In this document: piece by piece, positions 1-6,547 of the stretch
Position numbering within the stretch: the stretch's first letter is position 1
Layout: each line of letters starts with the position of its first letter
Origin: Roseimarinus sp035271585
Lineage (GTDB): Bacteria > Bacteroidota > Bacteroidia > Bacteroidales > Prolixibacteraceae
Direction of reading: 5' to 3'
NCBI GenBank assembly: GCA_035271585.1
Contig: DATERL010000100.1
Location: 1-11,875 of the forward strand
Length of the DNA: 11,875 nucleotides
The notes under the pieces: model-generated
What the model saw: only the letters and a program-made list of their open reading frames with translations
The model's database searches: none
What the model was told of the DNA's origin: nothing
Program-made: the position numbers and the translations under genes

Positions 1-66
1 AATAATGTTGTTGGAGAACAATCGAAGTTAGGCCAGTATAGAGTTCGTGCTATTCGGACTTTTTAA
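1..66 (+). CDS. 3' end of a DUF1566-type (Lcl C-terminal-like) surface protein, partial
   Basis: An open frame runs from the first base to a TAA at 64-66 and encodes 21 residues ending in YRVRAIRTF. The same ending, YRVRAVRAF, closes the decayed gene at 879-2019, and this arginine-rich ending is characteristic of DUF1566/Lcl C-terminal domain proteins as I know the family. The fragment is therefore read as the 3' end of a second family member lying mostly left of the window. Nothing can be said about its N-terminus or whether the whole gene is intact. A short hairpin (AAACC/GGTTT around a GAAA loop, 74-87) and a stronger one at 143-176 follow. Role unknown; such proteins are usually exported. 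The call rests on the tail match and frame alone. Confidence 0.6.
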   Translation, partial: NNVVGEQSKLGQYRVRAIRTF

Positions 67-554
67 TTACATGAAACCGAAAGGTTTTATATGATAAACA
101 ATTTATCTATTTACCGTTAAGCGGACAAAATTTTGCGATAAGCCCGGCAGATTCGAATTGGTTTGAATCTGCCGGGTTATGCAAAATAATACAGTAATTT
201 TTTTAGAAATAATCTCATATTGAATAATTCATATCGAAGAATTACTGTAGGTTAATGCCGTTTTTAATTGACTGTTTTTTCCGAAACATCTCTACGAGTT
301 AAGCTCAGTTAATAGAAGAAACATGTTCGTTTCAAAACAATTCAAATATTAGAAGGCTGGGGCTAAATTATTTTCTTGCCGCATATTTTGTAAAAGTTGT
401 AAAGACGTAAGGCATAGCGTTTCAATACGAAGTTGAAGTATTTGTAATCAACCAAATCAATCAGTTGGGATATTATATGATAGTCAATTTGTTAGATGGT
501 TGTATCGCATCTAAAATGTAACGTAAAATTAAATAAATATAATAATAAAAAACT
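67..554. other. Intergenic gap, AT-rich, no gene seen
   Basis: No convincing coding frame. It holds a small GAAA-loop hairpin (74-87), the stronger hairpin at 143-176 described separately, and a 9-bp inverted repeat ACAGTAATT (191-199) / AATTACTGT (240-248) with a 40-nt spacer. The rest, about 250-554, is AT-rich without a motif I can name. I could not identify a clear Bacteroidota promoter (TTG and TAnnTTTG) in front of position 555. Confidence 0.6.
143..176. terminator. Perfect 12-bp hairpin, probable transcription terminator
   Basis: CCCGGCAGATTC (143-154) and GAATCTGCCGGG (165-176) form a perfect 12-bp GC-rich stem with a 10-nt loop, 76 bases after the stop codon of the gene fragment at the left edge. 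The stretch after it (TTATGCAAAATAAT) is AT-rich but has no clean T-run, so intrinsic termination is likely rather than certain. A REP-like palindrome is the alternative. Confidence 0.6.
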
Positions 555-683
555 ATGAAAATTATAAATGTACACAATTTGGGTAGTGCTAATCGTCACA
601 TTCACTTTTTATTGCAATGTCTTATTGTGTTGATAATTATTGTGTTAGTATATTTGCTTACCTGCTCATCTCTTTGGGCCTAA
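555..683 (+). CDS. Small 42-residue open frame with a hydrophobic segment, doubtful gene
   Basis: ATG at 555 to TAA at 681-683 encodes 42 residues: a charged start, then a hydrophobic stretch at about residues 19-36 (LLQCLIVLIIIVLVYLLTC) ending in a small-residue/tryptophan tail. It looks like a signal peptide or single membrane segment with no mature domain. The AT-rich leader (AAATAAATATAATAATAAAAA) before the ATG is typical of Bacteroidota gene starts. It could be the orphaned signal-peptide exon of the decayed surface gene downstream, or chance. It overlaps no intact gene, and the next bases belong to another frame resembling a methyltransferase remnant. Confidence 0.25.
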   Translation: MKIINVHNLGSANRHIHFLLQCLIVLIIIVLVYLLTCSSLWA

Positions 684-876
684 GTACTCGAAAAAAAAAG
701 AGCTGTCGGGTTGTTATAACAGCACCCAATTAGTCATTGAAATTGGCGCAGGTCAATTATTGTCTGATTTCATTGTCACCATCGAAAGGGTAAAGGGTAT
801 CTACTTTATTTAAATCGAAACCAATCCAAACCAATCTAATAATATTCAAGTAGTAAAACCGCAAACATTATTGTAT
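682..876 (+). pseudogene. Remnant resembling an Erm/KsgA-type rRNA adenine N6-methyltransferase
   Basis: In one frame this stretch reads about 65 residues interrupted by a TAA at 811-813. It contains LSG, then VIEIGAG followed by SDFIV, then VKGIYFI, the stop, IETN, and later NNIQVV. That order matches the SAM-binding core of rRNA adenine dimethyltransferases: motif I (EIGAGxGxLT), the acidic end of strand 2 (IExD/N), and the following N-I/V-x-V-V strand. Motif I seems to have lost a residue (GAGQ then LLSDF, where the family has GxGxLT), and the catalytic N-I-P-Y/F motif is absent because the sequence switches abruptly to surface-repeat coding at 879. It is thus a non-functional fragment if the reading is right. 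The match is short and made by eye; chance similarity is possible. Confidence 0.4.
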
Positions 877-878
877 AA

Positions 879-2019
879 AGCATTAGTAATTTATCGGGTA
901 GCAACACTGGCGACCAAGATTTAAGCGCATTGGCGACCAAAAACGTATTGGGTGATTCAACGGCACAAGTTCGCAGTGAAATACCTGATGTTAGTGGATT
1001 TTTAACAAGCGAAACCGACCTAACATTTACAAATAGTCAGGCCGCCAATATCACAACAAGCGATATTACCAATTTGGGTAATTTATCGGGCACCAACACG
1101 GGCGACCAAAATTTAAGTTCATTGGCAACCAAAAACGCATTGGGTGATTCAAGCGCACAGTTACGTAGCGAGGTTCCCAGTGTAAGCGGTTTTTTAAATA
1201 CCGAAACCGACCCTGTTTTTTCTGCCAGCGAAGCATTTAATATTTTAAATGCCGGAAGCGGAAATGTTATTATTAGCCAAGAAAGGGCTAAATTAATAAG
1301 TTTGCCAAATGTCGATGGTTCAGAAACCAAAGTACGCGCAGGAGCAAACGTAACCGTAACAGGTAAAGGAACAACAGTAAATCCTTATGTTATTGGTGTA
1401 ATAAAGGGAACAGCTGTTGGACAAATGCGATATTGGAACGGCACAGCTTGGGTACCTATAGCCGCAGGAGTAAATGGTCAAATATTAAAATACAAAAATC
1501 GAGTACCAACTTGGACAGAAGATAAAAATATGACTTTAAATGATGTATCAATTGGAGATTTTTACCAAGGCGGAATAATCGCCTACTTTTTTGAACCAGG
1601 CGACCCCGGTTATGATGCAAATGTGAGACGCGGTTTAATGGCTGCCCTCGAAGACCAAAGCATTCGTGATAGTTGGTATAGCAGAGCTTATACAACTATA
1701 GGTACAACAACACTTGCTTTGTTTACGGGCAGCGCAAACACAACAGCTATAATTAGTAATCAGGGAATGGTTCTTATGCCACTAAAATTTGCAGAGATTA
1801 TAGAGTGGTGGGCATACCGATTGGTATTTACCCAGTAAAGATGAACTCAACAAACTCTATTTGAAAAGGGACATGATTGGTGGCTTTGCTTAGGATCACT
1901 ATTGGAGTTCTACCGAGGACGACAGTAATTTGGCATGGTTGCAATTATTCAACGGTGGTAGCATGAGTACCGCTAATAAGGCCAATAAATATAGAGTTCG
2001 TGCAGTTCGTGCTTTTTAA
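879..2019 (+). pseudogene. Decayed DUF1566-type surface protein with tail-fibre-like repeats
   Basis: The frame opens at 879 right after a stop, without a proper start or signal peptide, so the 5' end is missing. Two 64-residue repeats (NLSGxNTGDQ ... VRSExPxVSGFL ... ETD) come first, then an NGTAW linker and a C-terminal DUF1566/Lcl-like domain (IGDFYQGGIIAYFFEP, AALEDQ, NTTAII). The first frame stops at 1838, but the domain continues in other frames. From about 1766 the frame slips by one and gives YATKICRDYR. At 1805 a G has been lost from what should read RGGGHTDWYLPSKDELNKLY. A TAG at 1891-1893 interrupts FA-DHYWSSTE, and the tail ends in YRVRAVRAF at 2019. Two single-base deletions plus one nonsense codon make it a pseudogene. 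An active version would be exported; function unknown. Confidence 0.75.
888..1253 (+). repeat. Two direct repeats of a 192-bp (64-residue) unit
   Basis: The unit starting NLSGSNTGDQ at 888 recurs as NLSGTNTGDQ at 1080, a period of exactly 192 bp. The second copy diverges in its last quarter (after about 1230). Such NTGDQ-containing units are seen in repeat stalks of tail-fibre-like and surface proteins of Bacteroidota. The in-frame period shows this part was under coding constraint before the downstream decay. Confidence 0.75.
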
Positions 2020-2025
2020 CAATTT

Positions 2026-2117
2026 GTCTGAGTCATGATTTTTGGAATTATGGAATTACCATGATTTTCATTAATAAGATTAAGTAATCCTTTGATTTTG
2101 ATAATTATGGTTCAGGC
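2026..2117. repeat. About 90-bp intergenic element with imperfect inverted ends
   Basis: CTGAGTCATGATT (2028-2040) is an imperfect inverted match (10 of 13) to AATTATGGTTCAG (2103-2115). Inside, CATGATT recurs at 2060-2066 after a GGAATTATGGAATTAC stretch. Sequences of this TCTGAxxCATGATT type are, as I recall, common dispersed intergenic repeats in Bacteroidota; copy number here is not checkable. It starts 7 bases after the pseudogene stop. Confidence 0.5.
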
Positions 2118-2154
2118 TCACTATTTAAAAGGCTAAGTGCAATATTGAAAAACG

Positions 2155-2396
2155 GTAACCATTCAGTCGCACTAAAAAAGGGTAGAATTTCAGTTCAAAA
2201 CAGGATGAATTGCCCGTCCCGATGTACATCGGGATTAACCCTGGGGATAATTGATAACTATAAAACCAATACCGATAGACCAACAAAGGAGATTATAGAG
2301 CGTAGCGAATATACGCGACATTTTGTTGGCTAATCGGTATAAAACTATTCTTTTGAATAAAATACGTATTGAAAAACAAACCGACTGAATGGTTAC
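2155..2396. repeat. 242-bp segment bounded by a perfect 15-bp inverted repeat, with nested hairpins
   Basis: GTAACCATTCAGTCG (2155-2169) and CGACTGAATGGTTAC (2382-2396) are exact reverse complements. Inside lie the palindrome at 2217-2234 and a cruciform-like structure. In that structure ATACCGAT (2269-2276) pairs with ATCGGTAT (2333-2340), CCAACAAA (2280-2287) with TTTGTTGG (2322-2329), and GCGTA (2300-2304) with TACGC (2312-2316). No transposase is present. It could be a MITE-like non-autonomous element or a structured RNA; neither is proven. ATTGAAAAAC flanks or overlaps both ends (2144-2153 and 2369-2378). Confidence 0.55.
2217..2234. repeat. 18-bp perfect palindrome
   Basis: TCCCGATGTACATCGGGA is fully self-complementary. 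A related hairpin with the same TCCCGA/TCGGGA arms but a different loop occurs at 3321-3338. The pair suggests a small dispersed palindromic repeat rather than an operator for a particular gene. Confidence 0.6.
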
Positions 2397-2498
2397 GCCT
2401 TATTTTATAAGTTGGTTAAAGCGTTTTTGCTACTTCATCCCACAAAATCCTCCCTTCGTCAAAATTTTTCAACTTTTCGGTAATTATTTTATAAAAAA

Positions 2499-2529
2499 TT
2501 GGGGGGGGGCAAAATAATATTTATATTCG
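2499..2529 (+). promoter_or_regulatory. Promoter-like sequence with a nine-G tract in its spacer
   Basis: TTG (2499-2501) and TATATTCG (2522-2529) resemble the Bacteroidota -33 (TTG) and -7 (TAnnTTTG, one mismatch) elements, with a 20-bp spacer inside the accepted range. The spacer begins with the last Gs of a G9 run (2501-2509) that overlaps the TTG. Downstream is either the doubtful frame at 2547 or, 210 bp on, the lipoprotein gene. Seen: the motif and tract. Inferred: promoter activity. Confidence 0.3.
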
Positions 2530-2546
2530 CCACACCAAAACACACC

Positions 2547-2684
2547 ATGAACCTCTTTTGCTATATGGAATCAAAACGACACCAACTACTAGATAATAAA
2601 AGCATGCACCATGCTGCTTGTTTTAATAAATTCAAATATGAATCTCAACAAACACAATGTCCTATCATACAAATCTCTGAATAA
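2547..2684 (+). CDS. Doubtful 45-residue open frame, no recognised domain
   Basis: ATG at 2547 to TAA at 2682-2684 gives a 45-residue peptide with no signal peptide, membrane segment or motif that I recognise. It lies 17 bases after a promoter-like TATATTCG, which is its only support; that would leave a very short leader. Composition (many H, Q, C, K and S residues) does not resemble the neighbouring genes. More likely a chance frame. Confidence 0.15.
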   Translation: MNLFCYMESKRHQLLDNKSMHHAACFNKFKYESQQTQCPIIQISE

Positions 2685-2738
2685 AATACTTATTGGTAAA
2701 TTAATAAATTGCCATTTGAACATAACACTTAAGAAATC

Positions 2739-3215
2739 ATGAAAAAACCAATCATTATCTATTTCCTCCTTGTGTTAACGTGCATTTCGTGTGTCGATAG
2801 CACTGAAAAATATCAGAAAAACATCAAAAATCTACTTGGAGAATGGCAACTTAATCAAATGACATACACCAATGAGACCGGCAAATTGATAGATGTTGAG
2901 CAAATAGCTTCTTCAATTAAATTCAGCGATGTTTTTACTACTCAGGCTGATGGTAATATGACCAAAAAAGGGATGCTTTATGTAGGTAATGATTCTGTCT
3001 ATTTTGAATATGAGTTTGATTTTTATTCCAATAGGATAACTATTCATGTCGATCGGGAGTTAATTAAGGATATGCCTATATCCACTTTTGGTAAAGTCAA
3101 TATGTATGATTTTGAACTTATTGATAAAAAGGAGCTAATATTTACTGTAGATGCTGAATATGTATATCCAAGTAATGAGATACTTACCAGCCCAGTATAT
3201 GTATTTGTGCGATAA
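2739..3215 (+). CDS. Lipoprotein with lipocalin-like domain, copy 1 of a tandem pair
   Basis: A 158-residue protein with a short Lys-rich start and a hydrophobic core; LTCISC gives probable lipidation at Cys18, with Cys15 as a weaker alternative. The mature part begins with a charged linker (DSTEKYQKN) and then LLGEWQLNQMTY, the G-x-W first-strand signature seen in small lipocalin-like lipoproteins of Bacteroidota. Alternating hydrophobic/polar segments follow (VYFEYEFDF, ITIHV, KELIFTV), consistent with a small beta-barrel or sandwich. It ends in PVYVFVR. The ATG was chosen because it begins the signal peptide and is identical in copy 2. Likely anchored in the outer or inner membrane and facing the periplasm or surface. 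Ligand unknown. It is followed by its own terminator at 3239-3283, so it is probably transcribed alone. The lipocalin call is by pattern only. Confidence 0.85.
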   Translation: MKKPIIIYFLLVLTCISCVDSTEKYQKNIKNLLGEWQLNQMTYTNETGKLIDVEQIASSIKFSDVFTTQADGNMTKKGMLYVGNDSVYFEYEFDFYSNRITIHVDRELIKDMPISTFGKVNMYDFELIDKKELIFTVDAEYVYPSNEILTSPVYVFVR

Positions 3216-3278
3216 ATGACTTAAATTTTTCAAAAACAGAAGCTTGTTGTGCAAGCATTTTTCAAATTTGCACAATAA
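2739..3278 (+). repeat. Duplicated gene-plus-terminator unit, copy 1 (copy 2 at 3490-4029)
   Basis: The same 540-bp span, from the ATG through the descending arm of the terminator hairpin, recurs 751 bp downstream with no length change. The first 75 bp differ at 3 positions and the roughly 65 bp after the stop differ at 1 position, while the middle of the gene is strongly diverged. Identity stops within the terminator arm (CACAATAA then GCTTC in copy 1, CTTTT in copy 2). The sequence before the two ATGs is unrelated. Confidence 0.85.
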
Positions 3279-3283
3279 GCTTC
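3239..3283 (+). terminator. Terminator hairpin after lipoprotein copy 1
   Basis: GAAGCTTGTTGTGCAA (3239-3254) pairs with TTGCACAATAAGCTTC (3268-3283), a 16-bp stem with one G-T wobble and a 13-nt loop, 23 bases after the stop codon, followed by TTATAAAATT. A-rich sequence precedes the stem (CAAAAACA), so it may also work from the other strand. Confidence 0.7.
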
Positions 3284-3489
3284 TTATAAAATTGGATTAT
3301 ATGATATAATAGATCGTTAGTCCCGATAGTTTTCGGGATTAGATATTAGTATTGAGACAAAATATAAAATACTAAAATACAATTGTATAGCGAAATATTC
3401 GGATGGCTCGTAAGGATTAATACATCAAGGTTTTATAAAAATACAACGAACTTTTGGTATATAGGCTATTTTGAAAAAATTTAAAAACA
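3284..3489. other. Spacer between the two lipoprotein genes
   Basis: AT-rich, no gene. It holds a short hairpin TCCCGA (3321-3326) / TCGGGA (3333-3338), related to the palindrome at 2217-2234. A possible promoter for copy 2 is the stretch ACTTTTGG ... CTATTTTGA around 3450-3475, but it does not fit the consensus spacing well enough to annotate. Confidence 0.5.
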
Positions 3490-3966
3490 ATGAAAAAACC
3501 AATCATTATTTATTTGATCCTTGTGTTAACGTGCATTTCGTGTGTCGATAGCACTGAAAAATATGAGAGAGACCTTAATGATTTGCTGGGGCAATGGAAT
3601 CTTCAAGAAATGACTTACACCGATGAATCTGAAAAGTCTATTGTTTATAAAGATGTTTCCTCTTCTATTATTTTTACTAATACTAGTGTTAGTCTAGCTG
3701 AGGGAAACATTGATCGAAAAGGAACTTTAATTATTGAAGATGATTCAATTAATTTCAATTATCAGTTTGATTTCTCTCAAAACACAATCAACATTGAGAT
3801 TGAACAAGATCTGATTAGGAGCAAACCATTATATACATTTGGAAAGATGCAAGGCAATGATTTTGAATTGATAGACGAAAATAAAATACTTTTTTATTCT
3901 GAATTTGAATACGTATATCCATCAAATGAAATACTCACCAATCCTGTGTATGTTTTTGTGCGATAA
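3490..3966 (+). CDS. Lipoprotein with lipocalin-like domain, copy 2 of a tandem pair
   Basis: A 158-residue paralogue of the gene at 2739, the same length with no gaps. The signal peptide and lipobox region (LTCISC, Cys18) are the same except for residues 9-10. Residues 26-139 match copy 1 at about 46 of 114 positions by hand count, keeping the LLG-x-W and MTYT motifs, GN, KG, the FDF strand, TFGK and DFELID. The last 19 residues match at 18 positions (EYVYPSNEILT, PVYVFVR). Conservation of length, strand pattern and both ends with a diverged middle fits two proteins with the same fold and location but different ligand or partner. It has its own terminator-like hairpin and is followed 106 bp later by the TonB-dependent receptor gene, which may or may not be functionally linked. 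Function unknown. Confidence 0.85.
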   Translation: MKKPIIIYLILVLTCISCVDSTEKYERDLNDLLGQWNLQEMTYTDESEKSIVYKDVSSSIIFTNTSVSLAEGNIDRKGTLIIEDDSINFNYQFDFSQNTINIEIEQDLIRSKPLYTFGKMQGNDFELIDENKILFYSEFEYVYPSNEILTNPVYVFVR

Positions 3967-3989
3967 ATGACTTAAATTTTTCAAAAAAA

Positions 3990-4032
3990 GAAGCTTGTTG
4001 TGCAAGCATTTTTCAAATTTGCACAATAACTT
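3990..4032 (+). terminator. Terminator hairpin after lipoprotein copy 2, partly degraded
   Basis: GAAGCTTGTTGTGCAA (3990-4005) is the same ascending arm as in copy 1, but the descending arm is TTGCACAATAACTT (4019-4032), so the lower stem is shortened and carries a bulge. A short T-run (CTTTTGTT) follows. It may be leaky and allow read-through into the receptor gene 41 bp downstream. Confidence 0.55.
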
Positions 4033-4072
4033 TTGTTAAACCCCAAAAACTTAACCATAACAACCTTGATAA

Positions 4073-6505
4073 ATGTTAGCCATAAAATCGATTCCTTTAT
4101 TGTTGCTATTATCTTATTCGGCATTTCTTTTTGGCCAAAAGCACACCATTAGCGGCTTTGTTTCCGATAGCCAAACCGGCGAACGCTTACCCTATGCAAG
4201 CATTTACGAAGCACAGGCTCAAAAAGGTACAACAAGCAATAACTATGGCTTTTATAGCATTACTTTGCCCGAAGGCAATCACCTAATACAATTATCGTTT
4301 TTAGGATATTCCACACAAAGCATTAGTTTGCAACTATTTGCCGATACGTTAATAAATATAAACTTGCAAGCATCGGCCGACCAACTCGACGAAGTGGTGA
4401 TAAGCGGAAAGAAGAAAAACCTCGAAAGTGCTCAAATGAGCATGATTGATGTTTCGATTGAGAAGCTAAATACCACTCCCGTAATACTTGGCGAAAGCGA
4501 TGTGCTAAAAGTAATGCAACTTATGCCCGGGGTAAAAGGGGGAACCGAAGGCACAAGCGGGATATATGTTCGCGGGGGCAGCCCCGAGCAAAATTTATTC
4601 TTACTCGATGGTGTGCCGGTTTATAATGCCAACCACTTGCTGGGTTTCTTTTCGGTATTCAACCCCGATGCATTAAAATCGGTGAAGCTCTACAAAGGCG
4701 GATTTCCAGCGCGTTATGGTGGGCGACTATCATCGGTTGTTGATATTGGCATGAAAGAAGGCAATATGAAAAAAATGGCCGGCACTTTTTCTGTGGGATT
4801 AATCTCGTCGAAACTATCGCTCGAAGGCCCCATTGTTAAAAATAAAACATCGTTTATTATTTCGGCACGCCGTACTTATATCGATTTGTTGGCCAAACCT
4901 ATTTTATACTTTAGAAATACCGGAAACACTGAAAAAGTAAAGGTTGGCGCATTTTTCCACGATCTGAATTGTAAGGTAAACCACATCGTCTCGGACCAAA
5001 GCCGCCTGTATTTAAGCCTTTATTATGGAAAAGACCGAGCATACAATGGAATAAGCGAAAAAAGGAATTACAACAACGGTGGGCAGGATAGGATAGTTAA
5101 TTCGAGCAATTTAATGGGCATGGATTGGGGCAACTCCATTGCATCGTTTCGATGGAACTATTTAGTAAACAAGAAACTATTTAGCAATACTACTTTCACT
5201 TACAGCAACTACAATTTTGGGATTCAGCTCGAAAATAAAGAAGAAGATTTAACCAATAAATCCAATACAGAGAACTTTTTTAAATATGTTTCGGGCATAA
5301 AAGATTTATCGGCAAAAATCGATTTTGATTATTTCCCTGTATCGGGTCACAATATTAAATTTGGAAGCAACTATACCCATCATCTTTTTACCCCGGGAAT
5401 ATCCCAAATGAAATATGAAGAAAAGAGCAACGAATATAGTGCAGTACTTGACTCGATAAACGAAACGCAAAAAATTATAGCAAACGAAATCTCAGCCTAT
5501 ATCGAGGACGATTTTTACTTGAATGAAAAAATCAGTATCAATGCTGGCGTTCATTTATCAGTGTTATTGGTTCAGGGCGAGGCCTATTTAACACCTCAAC
5601 CGCGCTTTTCGTCTCGATTTAAAGCTTCCGCCAATTTGTCGTTTAAAGCTTCGTATGCGCGCATGGCGCAACATGTACATTTACTCACCACCTCGGGAAT
5701 TAGCCTACCTACCGATTTGTGGTTGCCAGCCACCAAAAGGTTTGCACCACCGGTTTCGGACCAATATGCTCTGGGTGTGGTATTTGAAACTCGAAAGGAA
5801 CTAACATTCTCGCTCGAAGGCTATTACAAAAACATGGATAAGCTATTAGAATACAAAGATGGGGCAACATTTTTTGGCTCATCGACCAATTGGGAAGATA
5901 AAGTGGAGAAAGGAAAAGGCTGGGCTTATGGTATTGAAATGATGATGGAAAAAAGTGTTGGAAAAACAAGCGGATGGGTAGCTTACACCTTATCGTGGTC
6001 GAACAGGCAATTTGAGAACTTGAATTTTGGAAAACCTTTTCCAGCTAAATACGACAACCGACACGATATAAGTATATCATTTACTCACCGCGTAAGCGAA
6101 AAATTCGACTTGGGCTTAAGCTGGGTTTATAACACTGGGAATGCGGTTACGTTGGGGGTTATGGAATACCGAGGAACAGTTTTGCCGGGGATGAATTCAG
6201 CTATAAAATCAAATTATCCGGTAACAGAATACAGTAGCAGAAACAATTATCGCTTACCTGCCTACCACCGGCTCGATTTGGGTGTAAATTTTCATAAAAA
6301 CAAGAAATATGGTAAACGTACATGGAGCATTTCGGCATATAATGTCTATAACAGGTTAAATCCTTTCTTAATTCAATGGAAATCGAAAGAAGGCAACATG
6401 GAAAAAGTAGATGGCCGTTATGTTAAAATGCCCGATAAAATGGTATTGGAAAAACTGACCCTATTCCCAATAATCCCTTCAATCTCTTATTCCTATAAAT
6501 TCTAA
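4073..6505 (+). CDS. TonB-dependent outer-membrane receptor with carboxypeptidase-regulatory-like N-terminus
   Basis: An 810-residue protein. Signal peptide residues 1-21 (ending AFLFG, cleavage before Gln22). Residues 24-100 form a carboxypeptidase-regulatory-like domain (ISGFVSDSQTGERLPYASI ... GFYSITLPEG), typical of Bacteroidota receptors. LDEVVISG (105-112) is the TonB-box-like segment. The plug domain is about 134-228, with IYVRGG (164-169), LLDGVPVYN (177-185) and FPARYGGRLSSVVDI (211-225). The remaining ~580 residues are the 22-strand-type barrel, rich in aromatic strand ends, finishing in SYKF with the terminal aromatic needed for barrel assembly. It would take up a substrate across the outer membrane using TonB-ExbB-ExbD energy. 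It lacks a SusD partner; the partner is the DUF4249 lipoprotein encoded directly downstream. The substrate cannot be told from sequence. The start at ATG 4073 is chosen because it begins the signal peptide. Confidence 0.93.
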   Translation: MLAIKSIPLLLLLSYSAFLFGQKHTISGFVSDSQTGERLPYASIYEAQAQKGTTSNNYGFYSITLPEGNHLIQLSFLGYSTQSISLQLFADTLININLQASADQLDEVVISGKKKNLESAQMSMIDVSIEKLNTTPVILGESDVLKVMQLMPGVKGGTEGTSGIYVRGGSPEQNLFLLDGVPVYNANHLLGFFSVFNPDALKSVKLYKGGFPARYGGRLSSVVDIGMKEGNMKKMAGTFSVGLISSKLSLEGPIVKNKTSFIISARRTYIDLLAKPILYFRNTGNTEKVKVGAFFHDLNCKVNHIVSDQSRLYLSLYYGKDRAYNGISEKRNYNNGGQDRIVNSSNLMGMDWGNSIASFRWNYLVNKKLFSNTTFTYSNYNFGIQLENKEEDLTNKSNTENFFKYVSGIKDLSAKIDFDYFPVSGHNIKFGSNYTHHLFTPGISQMKYEEKSNEYSAVLDSINETQKIIANEISAYIEDDFYLNEKISINAGVHLSVLLVQGEAYLTPQPRFSSRFKASANLSFKASYARMAQHVHLLTTSGISLPTDLWLPATKRFAPPVSDQYALGVVFETRKELTFSLEGYYKNMDKLLEYKDGATFFGSSTNWEDKVEKGKGWAYGIEMMMEKSVGKTSGWVAYTLSWSNRQFENLNFGKPFPAKYDNRHDISISFTHRVSEKFDLGLSWVYNTGNAVTLGVMEYRGTVLPGMNSAIKSNYPVTEYSSRNNYRLPAYHRLDLGVNFHKNKKYGKRTWSISAYNVYNRLNPFLIQWKSKEGNMEKVDGRYVKMPDKMVLEKLTLFPIIPSISYSYKF

Positions 6506-6547
6506 ACCATGAAACGAGCATATTTACAACAAAACAGAATTATTTGT

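Larger units (their letters stand above)
2020..2738. other. Gene-poor gap with small repeat elements and a G9 tract
   Basis: About 720 bp between the DUF1566 pseudogene and the first lipoprotein gene. It contains an inverted-repeat element (2026-2117), a larger nested inverted-repeat structure (2155-2396), and a G9 tract in a promoter-like context (2499-2529). The short open frames at 2145-2333 and 2499-2684 have no recognisable domain and coincide with repeats, so I do not regard them as supported genes. A direct promoter for the gene at 2739 was not identifiable. Confidence 0.6.

Noticed and set aside
2145..2333. 62-codon plus-strand frame
   Set aside because: It lies entirely inside the inverted-repeat element and its translation follows the palindromes; no recognisable protein feature.
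2260..2350. The nested hairpin looked like an integron attC site
   Set aside because: The terminal core sites RYYYAAC and GTTRRRY are not present in the right places, there is no integrase, and the neighbours are not single-gene cassettes.
5709..5969. Minus-strand frame inside the receptor gene
   Set aside because: It is covered by the well-supported receptor barrel coding sequence.
6509..6547. Earlier in-frame start for the DUF4249 gene
   Set aside because: It adds 13 residues before a normal lipoprotein signal peptide; not excluded, but the ATG at 6548 gives the more typical signal.
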